Assembly: GCA_946409145.1 (NCBI GenBank)
Contig: CAMJVA010000050.1
Span: forward strand, 1 to 9,166
Reading direction: 5' to 3'
From: an uncultured Enterococcus sp.
GTDB lineage: Bacteria > Bacillota > Bacilli > Lactobacillales > Enterococcaceae
Length of the DNA: 9,166 nucleotides
Position numbers and translations under genes: made by a program. Under the pieces are notes generated by a model, which made no database searches, was not told the DNA's origin, and saw nothing but the letters and a program-made list of their open reading frames with translations. Shown here piece by piece: positions 1-6,681 of this stretch (the stretch's first letter is position 1; each line of letters starts with the position of its first letter).

Positions 1-2652
1 TGGACACACTTCTCCTGGTGCTTTTTCAACTAAAATTGCACAGTCTTCAAAAACTGCCGCATTTTCTGGTGCTTTTTCTTTTGAAACTGTAAAACCAGAC
101 ACAATTAAAACTTCTTTTAAATCTGTGTCTAAGGCTTTAAATAAATCATTTAACACGTCTGTTGGATAAATCGTAATTTTAGCTTCTAAGGATTTACCGA
201 TGAGTTTTTCGTTTCTCGCTTTTTCTAAAGCAATTAACACTTCATCTCTAAAGTCGAGAAAAGCTTGCCACATATCAACTAATTCTCCTTCATTAGGAAA
301 ATTCGTCACTCCTGGCATTTCGCTTAATTGAACATAATCTTCTTGTTCTAAATAACTCCAAATTTCTTCTGCTGTATGAGGCAAAATAGGTGTCATTAAT
401 TTCGTCAAAGCGATTAAAGTTTCATAAAAGACAGATTGCATCCCTCGACGTTTAGGATCATTTTGCCGTTCAATATATAAAATATCTTTGGCAAAATCTA
501 AATAAAAGGCAGATAAGTCTACTGTTAAAAAGTTCACTAAAGTTTTATACACATTAGAGAAGGAATATTTTTCATATGCGTCGCGCATTTCTTTGATCAC
601 TTGATTCAAACGAACGGTCATATATTTATCTACAGATCGTCTTTGTTCATAAGGAACAAAATCTTCTTTAGTGAAATCAGAAATATTAGCTACCATGAAA
701 CGCATGGTGTTTCTAATTTTCCGGTAAACGTCACTCACTTGATTCATAATATCCATAGAAACTTTCACATCAGATTCATAATCCACTGAAGCTACCCATA
801 AACGTAAAATATCTGCTCCATATTGGTTAATCACTTTTTCCGGCAAAATAACATTTCCTAAAGATTTACTCATTTTTCTGCCTTCACCGTCTAAAGTAAA
901 GCCTTGTGAAATAACTGCTTTATAAGGTGCCACGCCGTTAATGGCGACACTAGTAGTAATAGAAGAGTTAAACCACCCTCGGTATTGATCAGATCCTTCT
1001 AAAACAAGATCGGCAGGGAAAGATAATTCTTCTCTTTGACGTAATACAGCTTCATGAGAAGAACCAGAGTCAAACCAAACGTCCATAATATCTTTTTCTT
1101 TCGTAAATAAGCCATTAGGACTTCCAGGATGAGTGAAGCCTTCAGGAAGCAAGTCTTTGGCTTCTTTTTCCCACCAAATAATTGAACCGTGTTTTTCAAA
1201 AAGATCAGCCACATGCTCAATGGTTTCTTTCGTTAAAATAGGTGTGCCATCTTCAGCATAAAAAATTGGTAAAGGAACACCCCACGCTCTTTGACGAGAA
1301 ATAACCCAATCTCCTCTATCCCGAATCATATTATAAAGACGCACTTTTCCCCAAGGAATAATCCAGTCTACTTTTTCTACTTCAGCTAAAATATTGTCTC
1401 TAAAATTATCAATGGAAGCAAACCATTGTGGAGTTGCTCTAAAGATAACTGGTTTTTTTGTCCGCCAGTCATGAGGATAGCTGTGGGTAAAGAAGTCTAA
1501 TTTTAATAAAGCGCCTTTTTCTTTTAACAAATTAGTGATAATAGGATTGGCTTTGTCGTAAAAAATTCCTTCTAGTCCAGGAGCTTCACTCGTAAATACT
1601 CCACGAGAGTCCACTGGAGATAAAACATCTAAATGATATTTTTTACCAGCAATATAGTCGTCTTCCCCGTGTCCTGGTGCAGTATGAACTAAACCCGTTC
1701 CGGCTTCTAAAGTAACATGGTCCCCTAAAATCACTAAAGATTCTCGATCATAAAATGGATGGCTCGCTGTCATATATTCCATGTCTTTTCCAGAGAATGT
1801 TTTAACAATTTCAGGATTTTCCCATTCTAAAGTGCTCGCTACTGTATCTAATAAATCTTTTGCCACCACATATAAATGGCCGCTTACTTTCACTTGAACA
1901 TAGTCTAATTTTGGATTCACCGCAATGCCTAAATTAGCAGGTAAGGTCCAAGGTGTTGTAGTCCAAATAATAAATTCTGTATCAGAAGACAAAATTCCTT
2001 TGCCGTCTTTTACTTTAAACGCCACATATAAAGAAGGAGATTTCACATCTTTATATTCAATTTCTGCTTCAGCTAAAGAGGATTCAGAAGAAGGTGACCA
2101 GTAAATAGGTTTTAAACCTTTATAAATATAGCCTTTTTCGGCCATTTTCCCAAAGACACGCACTTGGGCGGCTTCATAGGTTGGGTTTAAAGTTAAATAA
2201 GGATTTTCCCAATCTCCTTCAATCCCTAAACGTTTAAAATCATTTCTTTGTTTATCCACTTGGCTTAAAGCGTATTTGCGGCATTCTTTTAAATAATCCA
2301 CAATAGGCATTTCTTTTCTTTTAATCCCTTTATTAGTGAGGACTTGTTCAATAGGAAGTCCATGGGTATCCCAACCAGGAACATAAGGAGCACGAAAGCC
2401 CGTCATGGATTTATAGCGAACAATAATATCTTTACTAATTTTATTTAAGGAATGACCTAAGTGAACATTTCCGTTAGCATAAGGAGGTCCATCGTGTAAA
2501 ATAAAACTTTTCTTGCCTTCATTTAACACTTGACGTCTTTTGTAAAGTTCTTTTTCTTCCCAATCTTTTTGCCATTCTACTTCTTTTTTAGGAAGATTGC
2601 CTCGCATAGGAAAAGCTGTTTTTCCTAAGAGTAAGGTATCTTTGATTTTCAT
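1..2652 (-). CDS. ileS: Isoleucyl-tRNA synthetase, C-terminus cut by window edge
   Basis: Class I aminoacyl-tRNA synthetase that charges tRNA-Ile with isoleucine in the cytoplasm. The frame is open from ATG at 2652 to the left edge (884 codons, no stop). Visible motifs: the HIGH signature as HLGH (residues 64-67) after HDGPPYANGN; GWDTHGLP (93-100); the CP1 editing domain with WTTTPWTLPAN (230-240) and GTGLVHTAPGHGEDDY (318-333); and KMSKS (593-597) before LGN. HLGH, GWDTHGLP and KMSKS lie in one frame, so there is no net frameshift. The last residues read APGEVCP, matching the start of the C-terminal CxxC zinc module, so only a few dozen residues should be missing. The start MKIKDTLLLGKTAFPMRGNLP matches the family. 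The Shine-Dalgarno is poor (GTGAGTGG), and an in-frame GTG at 2661 is a less likely start. A T-box leader controls it. The family assignment is very secure. Confidence 0.98.
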   Translation of the reverse strand, partial: MKIKDTLLLGKTAFPMRGNLPKKEVEWQKDWEEKELYKRRQVLNEGKKSFILHDGPPYANGNVHLGHSLNKISKDIIVRYKSMTGFRAPYVPGWDTHGLPIEQVLTNKGIKRKEMPIVDYLKECRKYALSQVDKQRNDFKRLGIEGDWENPYLTLNPTYEAAQVRVFGKMAEKGYIYKGLKPIYWSPSSESSLAEAEIEYKDVKSPSLYVAFKVKDGKGILSSDTEFIIWTTTPWTLPANLGIAVNPKLDYVQVKVSGHLYVVAKDLLDTVASTLEWENPEIVKTFSGKDMEYMTASHPFYDRESLVILGDHVTLEAGTGLVHTAPGHGEDDYIAGKKYHLDVLSPVDSRGVFTSEAPGLEGIFYDKANPIITNLLKEKGALLKLDFFTHSYPHDWRTKKPVIFRATPQWFASIDNFRDNILAEVEKVDWIIPWGKVRLYNMIRDRGDWVISRQRAWGVPLPIFYAEDGTPILTKETIEHVADLFEKHGSIIWWEKEAKDLLPEGFTHPGSPNGLFTKEKDIMDVWFDSGSSHEAVLRQREELSFPADLVLEGSDQYRGWFNSSITTSVAINGVAPYKAVISQGFTLDGEGRKMSKSLGNVILPEKVINQYGADILRLWVASVDYESDVKVSMDIMNQVSDVYRKIRNTMRFMVANISDFTKEDFVPYEQRRSVDKYMTVRLNQVIKEMRDAYEKYSFSNVYKTLVNFLTVDLSAFYLDFAKDILYIERQNDPKRRGMQSVFYETLIALTKLMTPILPHTAEEIWSYLEQEDYVQLSEMPGVTNFPNEGELVDMWQAFLDFRDEVLIALEKARNEKLIGKSLEAKITIYPTDVLNDLFKALDTDLKEVLIVSGFTVSKEKAPENAAVFEDCAILVEKAPGEVCP

Positions 2653-2700
2653 TTTTTCCACTCACTTTCTCTTTAACCCAAAAAGGTGTCTCTTATTTAT

Positions 2701-2738
2701 AAAAAAAATGCTTCGCCCCCTGAAAGGGACGAAGCATT
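2701..2738 (-). terminator. T-box conditional intrinsic terminator
   Basis: A hairpin with left arm AATGCTTCGTCCC (2738-2726), loop TTTCAG, and right arm GGGGCGAAGCATT (2719-2707) gives 13 pairs including one G-U. It runs into eight T residues (2708-2701). This is the OFF state of the T-box. No other terminator separates divIVA from ileS, so the same hairpin can also stop read-through from the sepF-divIVA operon. Confidence 0.95.
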
Positions 2739-2754
2739 CGTGTTACCACCCAAA
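2739..2754 (-). promoter_or_regulatory. T-box sequence (antiterminator bulge)
   Basis: Reads TTTGGGTGGTAACACG on the minus strand, a close match to the family consensus around GGGTGGTACCGCG. The TGGT within it is the bulge that binds the uncharged tRNA 3' end. Its 3' edge abuts the left arm of the terminator hairpin, as expected for mutually exclusive antiterminator and terminator folds. Confidence 0.93.
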
Positions 2755-2935
2755 TTTAAAATCATATGATTTCCTCTAATTGTTAACGAGGTCGCCCCCG
2801 GTAATTTCTACTCATTTCAAAATTACTTTAAGTTTAGAGGATCTTTCTTTAGTTAGGGTCTTATCGGTCTTTCACTATCACCGACTCGCTGAAAGAATGA
2901 CTAAAGCTTTTCTGTTCTAAACAATAATATTTTTA

Positions 2936-3700
2936 TTATTTTTCTTTTTCTGTTTCTTCTACCGCTTCTTTTACTTCAGTTGTCGCTTCAACTGCGGTTT
3001 TTGCGGCGTCTTCTTTGGTTTCTTCTACCTTTTCTTCAACAGTTTCCACGGATTCCAAAGTTTCAGGAGTAGCAGGTATGTCCTCAACTACTTCATCAGA
3101 TTTTACCTCAGGGGCTAAATCTTTGTCAAGCATCTCTTTCACGAGAGAATGGTTGTCTCCTACAAAGGAAGAAAATGGTTCTAAAAGTTCATCCCATTCA
3201 TCGTTATTTACAATATCTAATTGAGATTCTAATAGTAAACGTAATTTTTGGTGGAAACTTCTGGTTTTTTTCTTTAAGTCATCTGTTTCAACGGCTAAGG
3301 CTTTCGCTTTAGCTGATGCTTCTTGAAGCATACTTTCTGAATCACTTTTGGCTTTATTTAAAGTTTCATAAGAGTCTTGGTTTGCTTTATTTGTCATTTC
3401 AGCAGCTTCTTGTTTTGCTGTTCCTACAATCACTTCTGCTTCTTTAGTGGCTGCTTCTTTCACTTTATCAGCAGTATCTTGCGCCACAATAATAGATTGG
3501 TTTAAGGCATCTTTTAATTCATTGAAGTATTCTAATTTTTCTTCTGCATGTTTTAAAGATTTTTCCATTTCCCGATTTTTAGTGACTAATTCTTCATAGT
3601 CTCTGGTTACTTGATCCAAAAAGTCATCTACTTCATCAGGATTATAACCTTTAAATTTGTTTTCAAATGATTTGTTTTGAATGTCTAATGGTGTTAACAT
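2936..3700 (-). CDS. divIVA: Cell division/polarity protein DivIVA
   Basis: DivIVA is a coiled-coil scaffold that binds negatively curved membrane at the septum and poles and recruits division and cell-shape proteins. From ATG at 3700 it has 254 residues. The N-terminal domain MLTPLDIQNKSFENKFKGYNPDEVDDFLDQV (about 1-31) is the DivIVA lipid-binding module, with F16-K17 in the place of the Phe-Arg membrane-insertion pair of B. subtilis. Heptad-rich coiled coil follows (about 30-160, with Ala/Glu/Lys-rich segments around 70-140). The tail from about 195 to 254 is acidic and Val/Thr/Glu-rich (EETVEEKVEETKE-like). A GTG at 3709 is in frame, but it lies inside the Shine-Dalgarno GAGGTGA, so ATG at 3700, 8 nt after GAGG, is the start. 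It follows ylmH by 19 nt. The weakly conserved acidic tail is probably disordered (inferred from composition). Confidence 0.96.
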   Translation of the reverse strand: MLTPLDIQNKSFENKFKGYNPDEVDDFLDQVTRDYEELVTKNREMEKSLKHAEEKLEYFNELKDALNQSIIVAQDTADKVKEAATKEAEVIVGTAKQEAAEMTNKANQDSYETLNKAKSDSESMLQEASAKAKALAVETDDLKKKTRSFHQKLRLLLESQLDIVNNDEWDELLEPFSSFVGDNHSLVKEMLDKDLAPEVKSDEVVEDIPATPETLESVETVEEKVEETKEDAAKTAVEATTEVKEAVEETEKEK

Positions 3701-3705
3701 TTCTT

Positions 3706-3712
3706 TCACCTC
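3706..3712 (-). promoter_or_regulatory. divIVA ribosome binding site (decides start)
   Basis: GAGGTGA on the minus strand matches the anti-Shine-Dalgarno well, and 8 nt separate GAGG from ATG at 3700. The upstream in-frame GTG (3709) is part of this site, so using it as the start would leave no usable ribosome binding site. Confidence 0.85.
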
Positions 3713-3719
3713 ATAATTT

Positions 3720-4502
3720 TTATTTGCGTAAAACGCCTAATTCCAAGCGATACTTATCTTTTTTGGTTTTTCCTTCAATGGCTGTTAGCTGAATTCTTCC
3801 AAAGCCACGAATCGACACAATATCTAATAAATCTAATTCAAAATCTGGTCGGGTATTTTCCGTCCAGTTTACTTTGATTTTTCCTTGTTCAATGAGTTCT
3901 TTAGAGCGTTGCCGAGAAATATTAAACACTCCAGAAATCACCGCATCCAGTCGTAAAGAACTCACTGTTAAATGCTCTTTTTCCCAAGAATCTTTAGGTA
4001 AAATAATTTCTGTATAATCTCTCTCTTCTAAACGAACCCCCACTTTGCCGATTTTATCTATTTGTTGAACCACGTAATTTTTCACTTCATCGGCTAAAAA
4101 AACTTGCCAACGGGTTCCATCAGAGATAATATCGCCAAAATATTCTCGCTTTAGTCCAGTAGATAAAAGCGTTCCTAAAATTTTCCCATGGGATAAATGA
4201 GCAAACTTCAAAGGATAGACAATTTCAAATAGTGATAATTGAAATTCATCCTTTTCTGGAGTGAAATAATCTGGATAGATCATACACCGACATCGTTCTG
4301 CTTGTTCATAACCTCCATAAAAAGAAAATCCTAAATCACTTTCTTGTCTGACTAACGTTTCTAAAATATAGGCTTGTCTGGGGTCTAAAAAATCAGTTAA
4401 GTAAGGGGCATATTGACTAGACACTGTTTCCAACCAGTCGGTGACTTCATTAATAAAAGGAACTTCATTTTTTCTAAAGTGTTGGTAAACATCCTCATTC
4501 AT
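3720..4502 (-). CDS. ylmH: YlmH / RqcP, S4-domain RNA-binding protein
   Basis: 260 residues, the usual size for YlmH. In B. subtilis the orthologue (RqcP) binds stalled 50S-peptidyl-tRNA complexes and works with RqcH to add poly-alanine tails in ribosome-associated quality control. The N-terminal part (about 1-165) carries family-typical blocks: LDPRQAYI (39-46) and LGTLLSTGLKREYFGDII (109-126). The C-terminal S4 fold (about 182-242) contains LRLDAVISGVFNISRQRSKE and a GKIKVNW turn, then a basic end (KTKKDKYRLELGVLRK). The start ATG at 4502 has the site AAGGAGG 7 nt upstream. It lies 16 nt after yggT and 19 nt before divIVA, in the standard sepF-ylmG-ylmH-divIVA order. Its placement in a division cluster is conserved although its known role is translational. 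No damage is seen. Confidence 0.94.
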   Translation of the reverse strand: MNEDVYQHFRKNEVPFINEVTDWLETVSSQYAPYLTDFLDPRQAYILETLVRQESDLGFSFYGGYEQAERCRCMIYPDYFTPEKDEFQLSLFEIVYPLKFAHLSHGKILGTLLSTGLKREYFGDIISDGTRWQVFLADEVKNYVVQQIDKIGKVGVRLEERDYTEIILPKDSWEKEHLTVSSLRLDAVISGVFNISRQRSKELIEQGKIKVNWTENTRPDFELDLLDIVSIRGFGRIQLTAIEGKTKKDKYRLELGVLRK

Positions 4503-4518
4503 AACATCCCCTCCTTAC

Positions 4519-4788
4519 TTAAAGAAATAGATAAAACAGACGAACAATAATCCGGGATAAAATTTGCAAAGAGAACATGGCCACTAGAACGGAAAAATCA
4601 AGTCCAGCAAAATTTAAATTTAACCGGCGAAAAATTTGTAAAAAAGGTTCACAAATTCTTTCTAAAAATCTTCCAAGACCACTTTCATAGCCTCCAGGAA
4701 ACCAAGAAAGTAATGCATAAACCACTAAGGCTAAAGAATAAATATCAATTAGTCTTAAAAGTAAACTAACAAGTTGATACACAAGCAT
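4519..4788 (-). CDS. ylmG: YggT/YlmG family small membrane protein
   Basis: An 89-residue hydrophobic protein of the YggT family. It has two membrane-spanning segments (about 5-30, ending in the family-typical ALLSWFPGG, and about 64-89) joined by a loop with CEPFLQIFRRLN, which resembles the conserved P-hl-P-hR motif of the family. The molecular function is not established; homologues are linked to envelope or division roles by context. The start is ambiguous. ATG at 4788 is only 2 nt after AGGAG (4795-4791), whereas GTG at 4782 (codon 3) is 8 nt from it and would give MYQLVSLL. The TAG stop of sepF supplies the first bases of that Shine-Dalgarno, so translation is probably coupled. The gap to sepF is 5 nt. 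Confidence 0.92.
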   Translation of the reverse strand: MLVYQLVSLLLRLIDIYSLALVVYALLSWFPGGYESGLGRFLERICEPFLQIFRRLNLNFAGLDFSVLVAMFSLQILSRIIVRLFYLFL

Positions 4789-4793
4789 CGCTC

Positions 4794-5294
4794 CTAGAAT
4801 TGTTGAAACTCATCTTGCAAAATACTTTTTGCAGTGGCTCCATCAATTTCAATATTTTCTGGCGTACATAGAAAAATTTCTGCTCCAATCCGTTGAATGT
4901 CGCCTCTTAAAGCATACACTGTCCCAGTTAGAAAATCTACTATTCGCCGTGCTTGTGCTTCTTCAATTAAATGAAAATTAATAATTACTGCTTCGTTGTT
5001 AACAATTTTCTTGGCAATAGGTAGAGCCTCAGAGTAGACCCGTGGTTCCACAATGGTAATTTGAGCTGTCATAGGTTGTTTGGTCACTTTCTTTTCAGTT
5101 TGACGCATGGGGACAATATTTTCTTTTCGCGTCTCCCTTGGCGTATTTTCTTCATAATCATTTTCCCCTGATTTTTCTTTTAGTACTTCTCTTTTCTCAG
5201 GTGGTGTTAGGTTTTTTTCGGGTATTACATCTTCTTCTTCACTGGAGTCTAAACCAAAAAAATCAGTCAAACCCTTTTTGCTAAAAAACTTCAC
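4794..5294 (-). CDS. sepF: Cell division protein SepF
   Basis: SepF binds the FtsZ C-terminus, polymerises into arcs and anchors the Z ring to the membrane, overlapping in role with FtsA. 166 residues. The N-terminal MKFFSKKGLTDFFGL (1-15) fits the amphipathic membrane-binding helix. An acidic, Glu/Lys-rich, probably flexible linker covers about 16-75. The conserved SepF core covers about 78-160, with ITIVEPRVYSEA (79-90), VIINFHLI (103-110) and VDFLTGTVYALRGDIQRIGAEIFLCTP (119-145). The start is GTG at 5294, supported by AGGGGAGGG with 5 nt between GGAGG and GTG and by the helix beginning right there. A candidate promoter lies just upstream, after the ftsZ terminator, so sepF probably heads its own operon (sepF-yggT-ylmH-divIVA). 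ylmD and ylmE, common between ftsZ and sepF in Firmicutes, are not here. Confidence 0.95.
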   Translation of the reverse strand: MKFFSKKGLTDFFGLDSSEEEDVIPEKNLTPPEKREVLKEKSGENDYEENTPRETRKENIVPMRQTEKKVTKQPMTAQITIVEPRVYSEALPIAKKIVNNEAVIINFHLIEEAQARRIVDFLTGTVYALRGDIQRIGAEIFLCTPENIEIDGATAKSILQDEFQQF

Positions 5295-5307
5295 GGGTCC
5301 CTCCCCT
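5295..5307 (-). promoter_or_regulatory. sepF ribosome binding site before a GTG start
   Basis: AGGGGAGGGACCC precedes GTG on the minus strand. GGAGG ends 5 nt before the start. The strong site supports GTG at 5294, since no ATG exists near the start of the amphipathic helix. Confidence 0.8.
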
Positions 5308-5323
5308 TTCTTCCCTCGTTTTC

Positions 5324-5352
5324 ATTTTACCAATTTCTTATTTTTTTTCCTA
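5324..5352 (-). promoter_or_regulatory. Candidate sepF promoter (extended -10)
   Basis: The minus strand carries TGGTAAAAT (5332-5324), i.e. a TGn extension plus TAAAAT as the -10. The hexamer 17 nt upstream is TAGGAA (5352-5347), a weak -35, and an A8 tract lies in the spacer. The site lies between the ftsZ terminator and the sepF start, exactly where a new promoter is needed. The -10 is convincing; the -35 is not. Confidence 0.6.
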
Positions 5353-5371
5353 ATAAGAGCTATTCATAGGT

Positions 5372-5410
5372 AAAAAAAGCGAAACTAGGGCCTAAGCCAC
5401 TAGTTTCACT
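5372..5410 (-). terminator. Intrinsic terminator after ftsZ
   Basis: The minus strand gives AGTGAAACTAG paired with CTAGTTTCGCT (11 pairs, one G-U). The loop TGGCTTAGGCC can itself pair GGC/GCC around TTAG. Seven T residues follow (5378-5372). It begins 11 nt after the ftsZ stop and should end most transcripts from the ftsA-ftsZ unit before sepF. Confidence 0.93.
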
Positions 5411-5421
5411 AAACGGATTTA

Positions 5422-6672
5422 TTAACGTTTCCGGCGGAAAAATGGTGGTGTGCTTAATCCGTCTTCCCCATCACTTTCGTTTTGGTTGTCTTTTTTAACT
5501 GTATCAAATTCTTTTTTTTCAATCGTATCAAATTGAGTTTCTTCAACTCTTGGGCGAATGCTCGTTTCCCGACGAATATCCCAATCTCCAAAACCAGCGT
5601 TTTCGTTTGTTTCTGTCATTGGTGCGCCTTCAACAGAATCAAAAGTTGGTTTTTGTGTTGTTGTTTGGTTAGTTGAAACGCGATTTAGTTGGCGTTGGTT
5701 TTTTTTTTCCTTTTTAGTAGGATCAATTCCAGTAGCAATGACGGTAACGCGAATTTCGTCTCCCATGTCTTCATTAATGGATGTTCCAAGTAAAATGTTC
5801 ACATCAATTCCTGCAGCTTGAGCCACAATATCAGAAGCATCTTGTGCTTCAAATAAGGTCATATCAGCGCCACCTGTAATATTTAATAAGACTTGTTCAG
5901 CCCCATCAATAGATGTTTCAAGTAATGGAGAAGAAATAGCTTTCTTCGTTGCATCAATGACACGTTCTTCACCAGAAGCAACACCAATTCCCATTAAAGC
6001 AGTTCCTTGGTTAGCCATCACTGTTTTCACATCAGCAAAGTCTAAGTTAACAAAACCAGGAGCTGTAATTAAATCAGAAATACCTTGAACTCCTTGACGT
6101 AAAACATTATCTGCTTCCCCAAATGCTTCCATCATTGGTGTTTTTTTGTCAACAATTTCTAATAAACGATTATTAGAAATAATCAGTAAAGTATCTACAT
6201 TATCTTTTAATTTTGCAATTCCTTCAGCAGCATAACGGCCACGTTTTGGACCTTCAAAACTAAATGGACGAGTAACCACACCTACCGTTAAAGCGCCTAA
6301 GTCTTTAGCTACTTTAGCCACAACAGGAGCAGCTCCTGTTCCAGTACCGCCGCCCATGCCAGCAGTAATAAAAATCATGTCCGCTCCTTGAAGAGCTTCT
6401 TGTAAAATTTGTTCAGATTCTTCAGCCGCTTTTTCTCCAACTTCTGGTAAAGAACCAGCGCCTAAACCTCTTGTGTATTTAGGTCCTAATTGAATGACTG
6501 TTTCAGCTTTGGATTTTTTCAAAGCTTGAACGTCTGTGTTGGCGGTAATAAATTCTACCCCTTTAACACCGTCTTCGATCATGCGGTTTACAGCGTTACC
6601 GCCGCCACCGCCGACTCCGATGACTTTAATAACTGCGCCGTTGTTTACGTTACTATCTAGCGAAAATTCCAT
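5422..6672 (-). CDS. ftsZ: Cell division GTPase FtsZ
   Basis: Tubulin-like GTPase that polymerises at mid-cell into the Z ring and recruits the divisome. 416 residues, a normal length. The N-terminal nucleotide-binding domain has VIGVGGGGGNAVNRM (17-31) and the tubulin signature GGGTGTG (107-113). The T7 loop NLDFADVK (209-216) carries the acidic residues (D211, D214) that complete the GTPase site of the neighbouring subunit. The C-terminal domain runs to about 316, followed by a variable linker (about 317-400) with FGDWDIRRE (361-369). The C-terminal peptide STPPFFRRKR (407-416) binds FtsA and SepF. Start ATG 6672; AGGAGG (6687-6682) is 9 nt upstream and overlaps the ftsA TAG, so the two genes are translationally coupled. 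G185 (EAFGEADNV) replaces the Arg I recall in most Firmicutes. A terminator follows the gene. Confidence 0.99.
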   Translation of the reverse strand: MEFSLDSNVNNGAVIKVIGVGGGGGNAVNRMIEDGVKGVEFITANTDVQALKKSKAETVIQLGPKYTRGLGAGSLPEVGEKAAEESEQILQEALQGADMIFITAGMGGGTGTGAAPVVAKVAKDLGALTVGVVTRPFSFEGPKRGRYAAEGIAKLKDNVDTLLIISNNRLLEIVDKKTPMMEAFGEADNVLRQGVQGISDLITAPGFVNLDFADVKTVMANQGTALMGIGVASGEERVIDATKKAISSPLLETSIDGAEQVLLNITGGADMTLFEAQDASDIVAQAAGIDVNILLGTSINEDMGDEIRVTVIATGIDPTKKEKKNQRQLNRVSTNQTTTQKPTFDSVEGAPMTETNENAGFGDWDIRRETSIRPRVEETQFDTIEKKEFDTVKKDNQNESDGEDGLSTPPFFRRKR

Positions 6673-6681
6673 TATTTATTG

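Larger units (their letters stand above)
2701..2922 (-). ncRNA. T-box leader (tRNA-Ile sensing) upstream of ileS
   Basis: This 5' leader senses uncharged tRNA-Ile and lets transcription continue into ileS when charging is low. Stem I can be drawn by hand. The base helix GUUUAGA/UCUAAAC pairs 2922-2916 with 2838-2832. Above it is an internal loop whose 3' strand AAAGAUCC (2846-2839) carries an AUC isoleucine specifier (2842-2840). A second helix CUUUAGU/ACUAAAG pairs 2906-2900 with 2853-2847. The AGCGAG element is followed by the apical hairpin at 2883-2865 (CGGU...ACCG). A GUAAUUU/AAAUUAC helix and a CCUC...GAGG stem II-like region with a CGUUA box follow. The T-box sequence UUUGGGUGGUAACACG lies at 2754-2739. 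Its UGGU bulge would pair with an ACCA tRNA end, fitting the A discriminator of tRNA-Ile. I see no convincing promoter, so the 5' limit is approximate. Confidence 0.93.

Noticed and set aside
601..789. 62-codon plus-strand open frame opposite ileS
   Set aside because: It is antisense to conserved coding sequence, with no ribosome binding site or domain.
999..1220. 73-codon minus-strand frame inside ileS
   Set aside because: It is out of frame with the intact isoleucyl-tRNA synthetase, whose motifs HLGH, GWDTHGLP and KMSKS share one frame across the whole region.
2597..2779. 60-codon plus-strand open frame across the ileS start and the T-box terminator
   Set aside because: It crosses a structured leader and the ileS N-terminus in antisense. 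It has no initiation signals and no recognisable product.
2923..2940. Inverted repeat AATAATA-AAAA-TATTATT across the divIVA stop, containing a TATTAT -10-like hexamer
   Set aside because: The stem is A-T only and has no T tract after it, so it is not a terminator. As a promoter it has no -35, and a start 7 nt downstream would cut into the T-box stem I base helix.
2939..3120. Repetitive-looking Glu/Val/Thr codons in the divIVA tail, considered as a DNA repeat
   Set aside because: The repetition is at the level of amino acid composition, with no regular DNA unit. Such acidic tails are common in enterococcal and related DivIVA proteins.
3015..3224. Ser/Thr-rich plus-strand open frame opposite divIVA
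   Set aside because: Its composition is simply the complement of the Glu/Val/Thr-rich DivIVA tail. There are no start signals.
5482..5821. Two open frames on the plus strand opposite the ftsZ 3' region
   Set aside because: They are antisense shadows of a highly conserved ftsZ. The translations are Phe/Val/Ser-rich with no recognisable domain or ribosome binding site.
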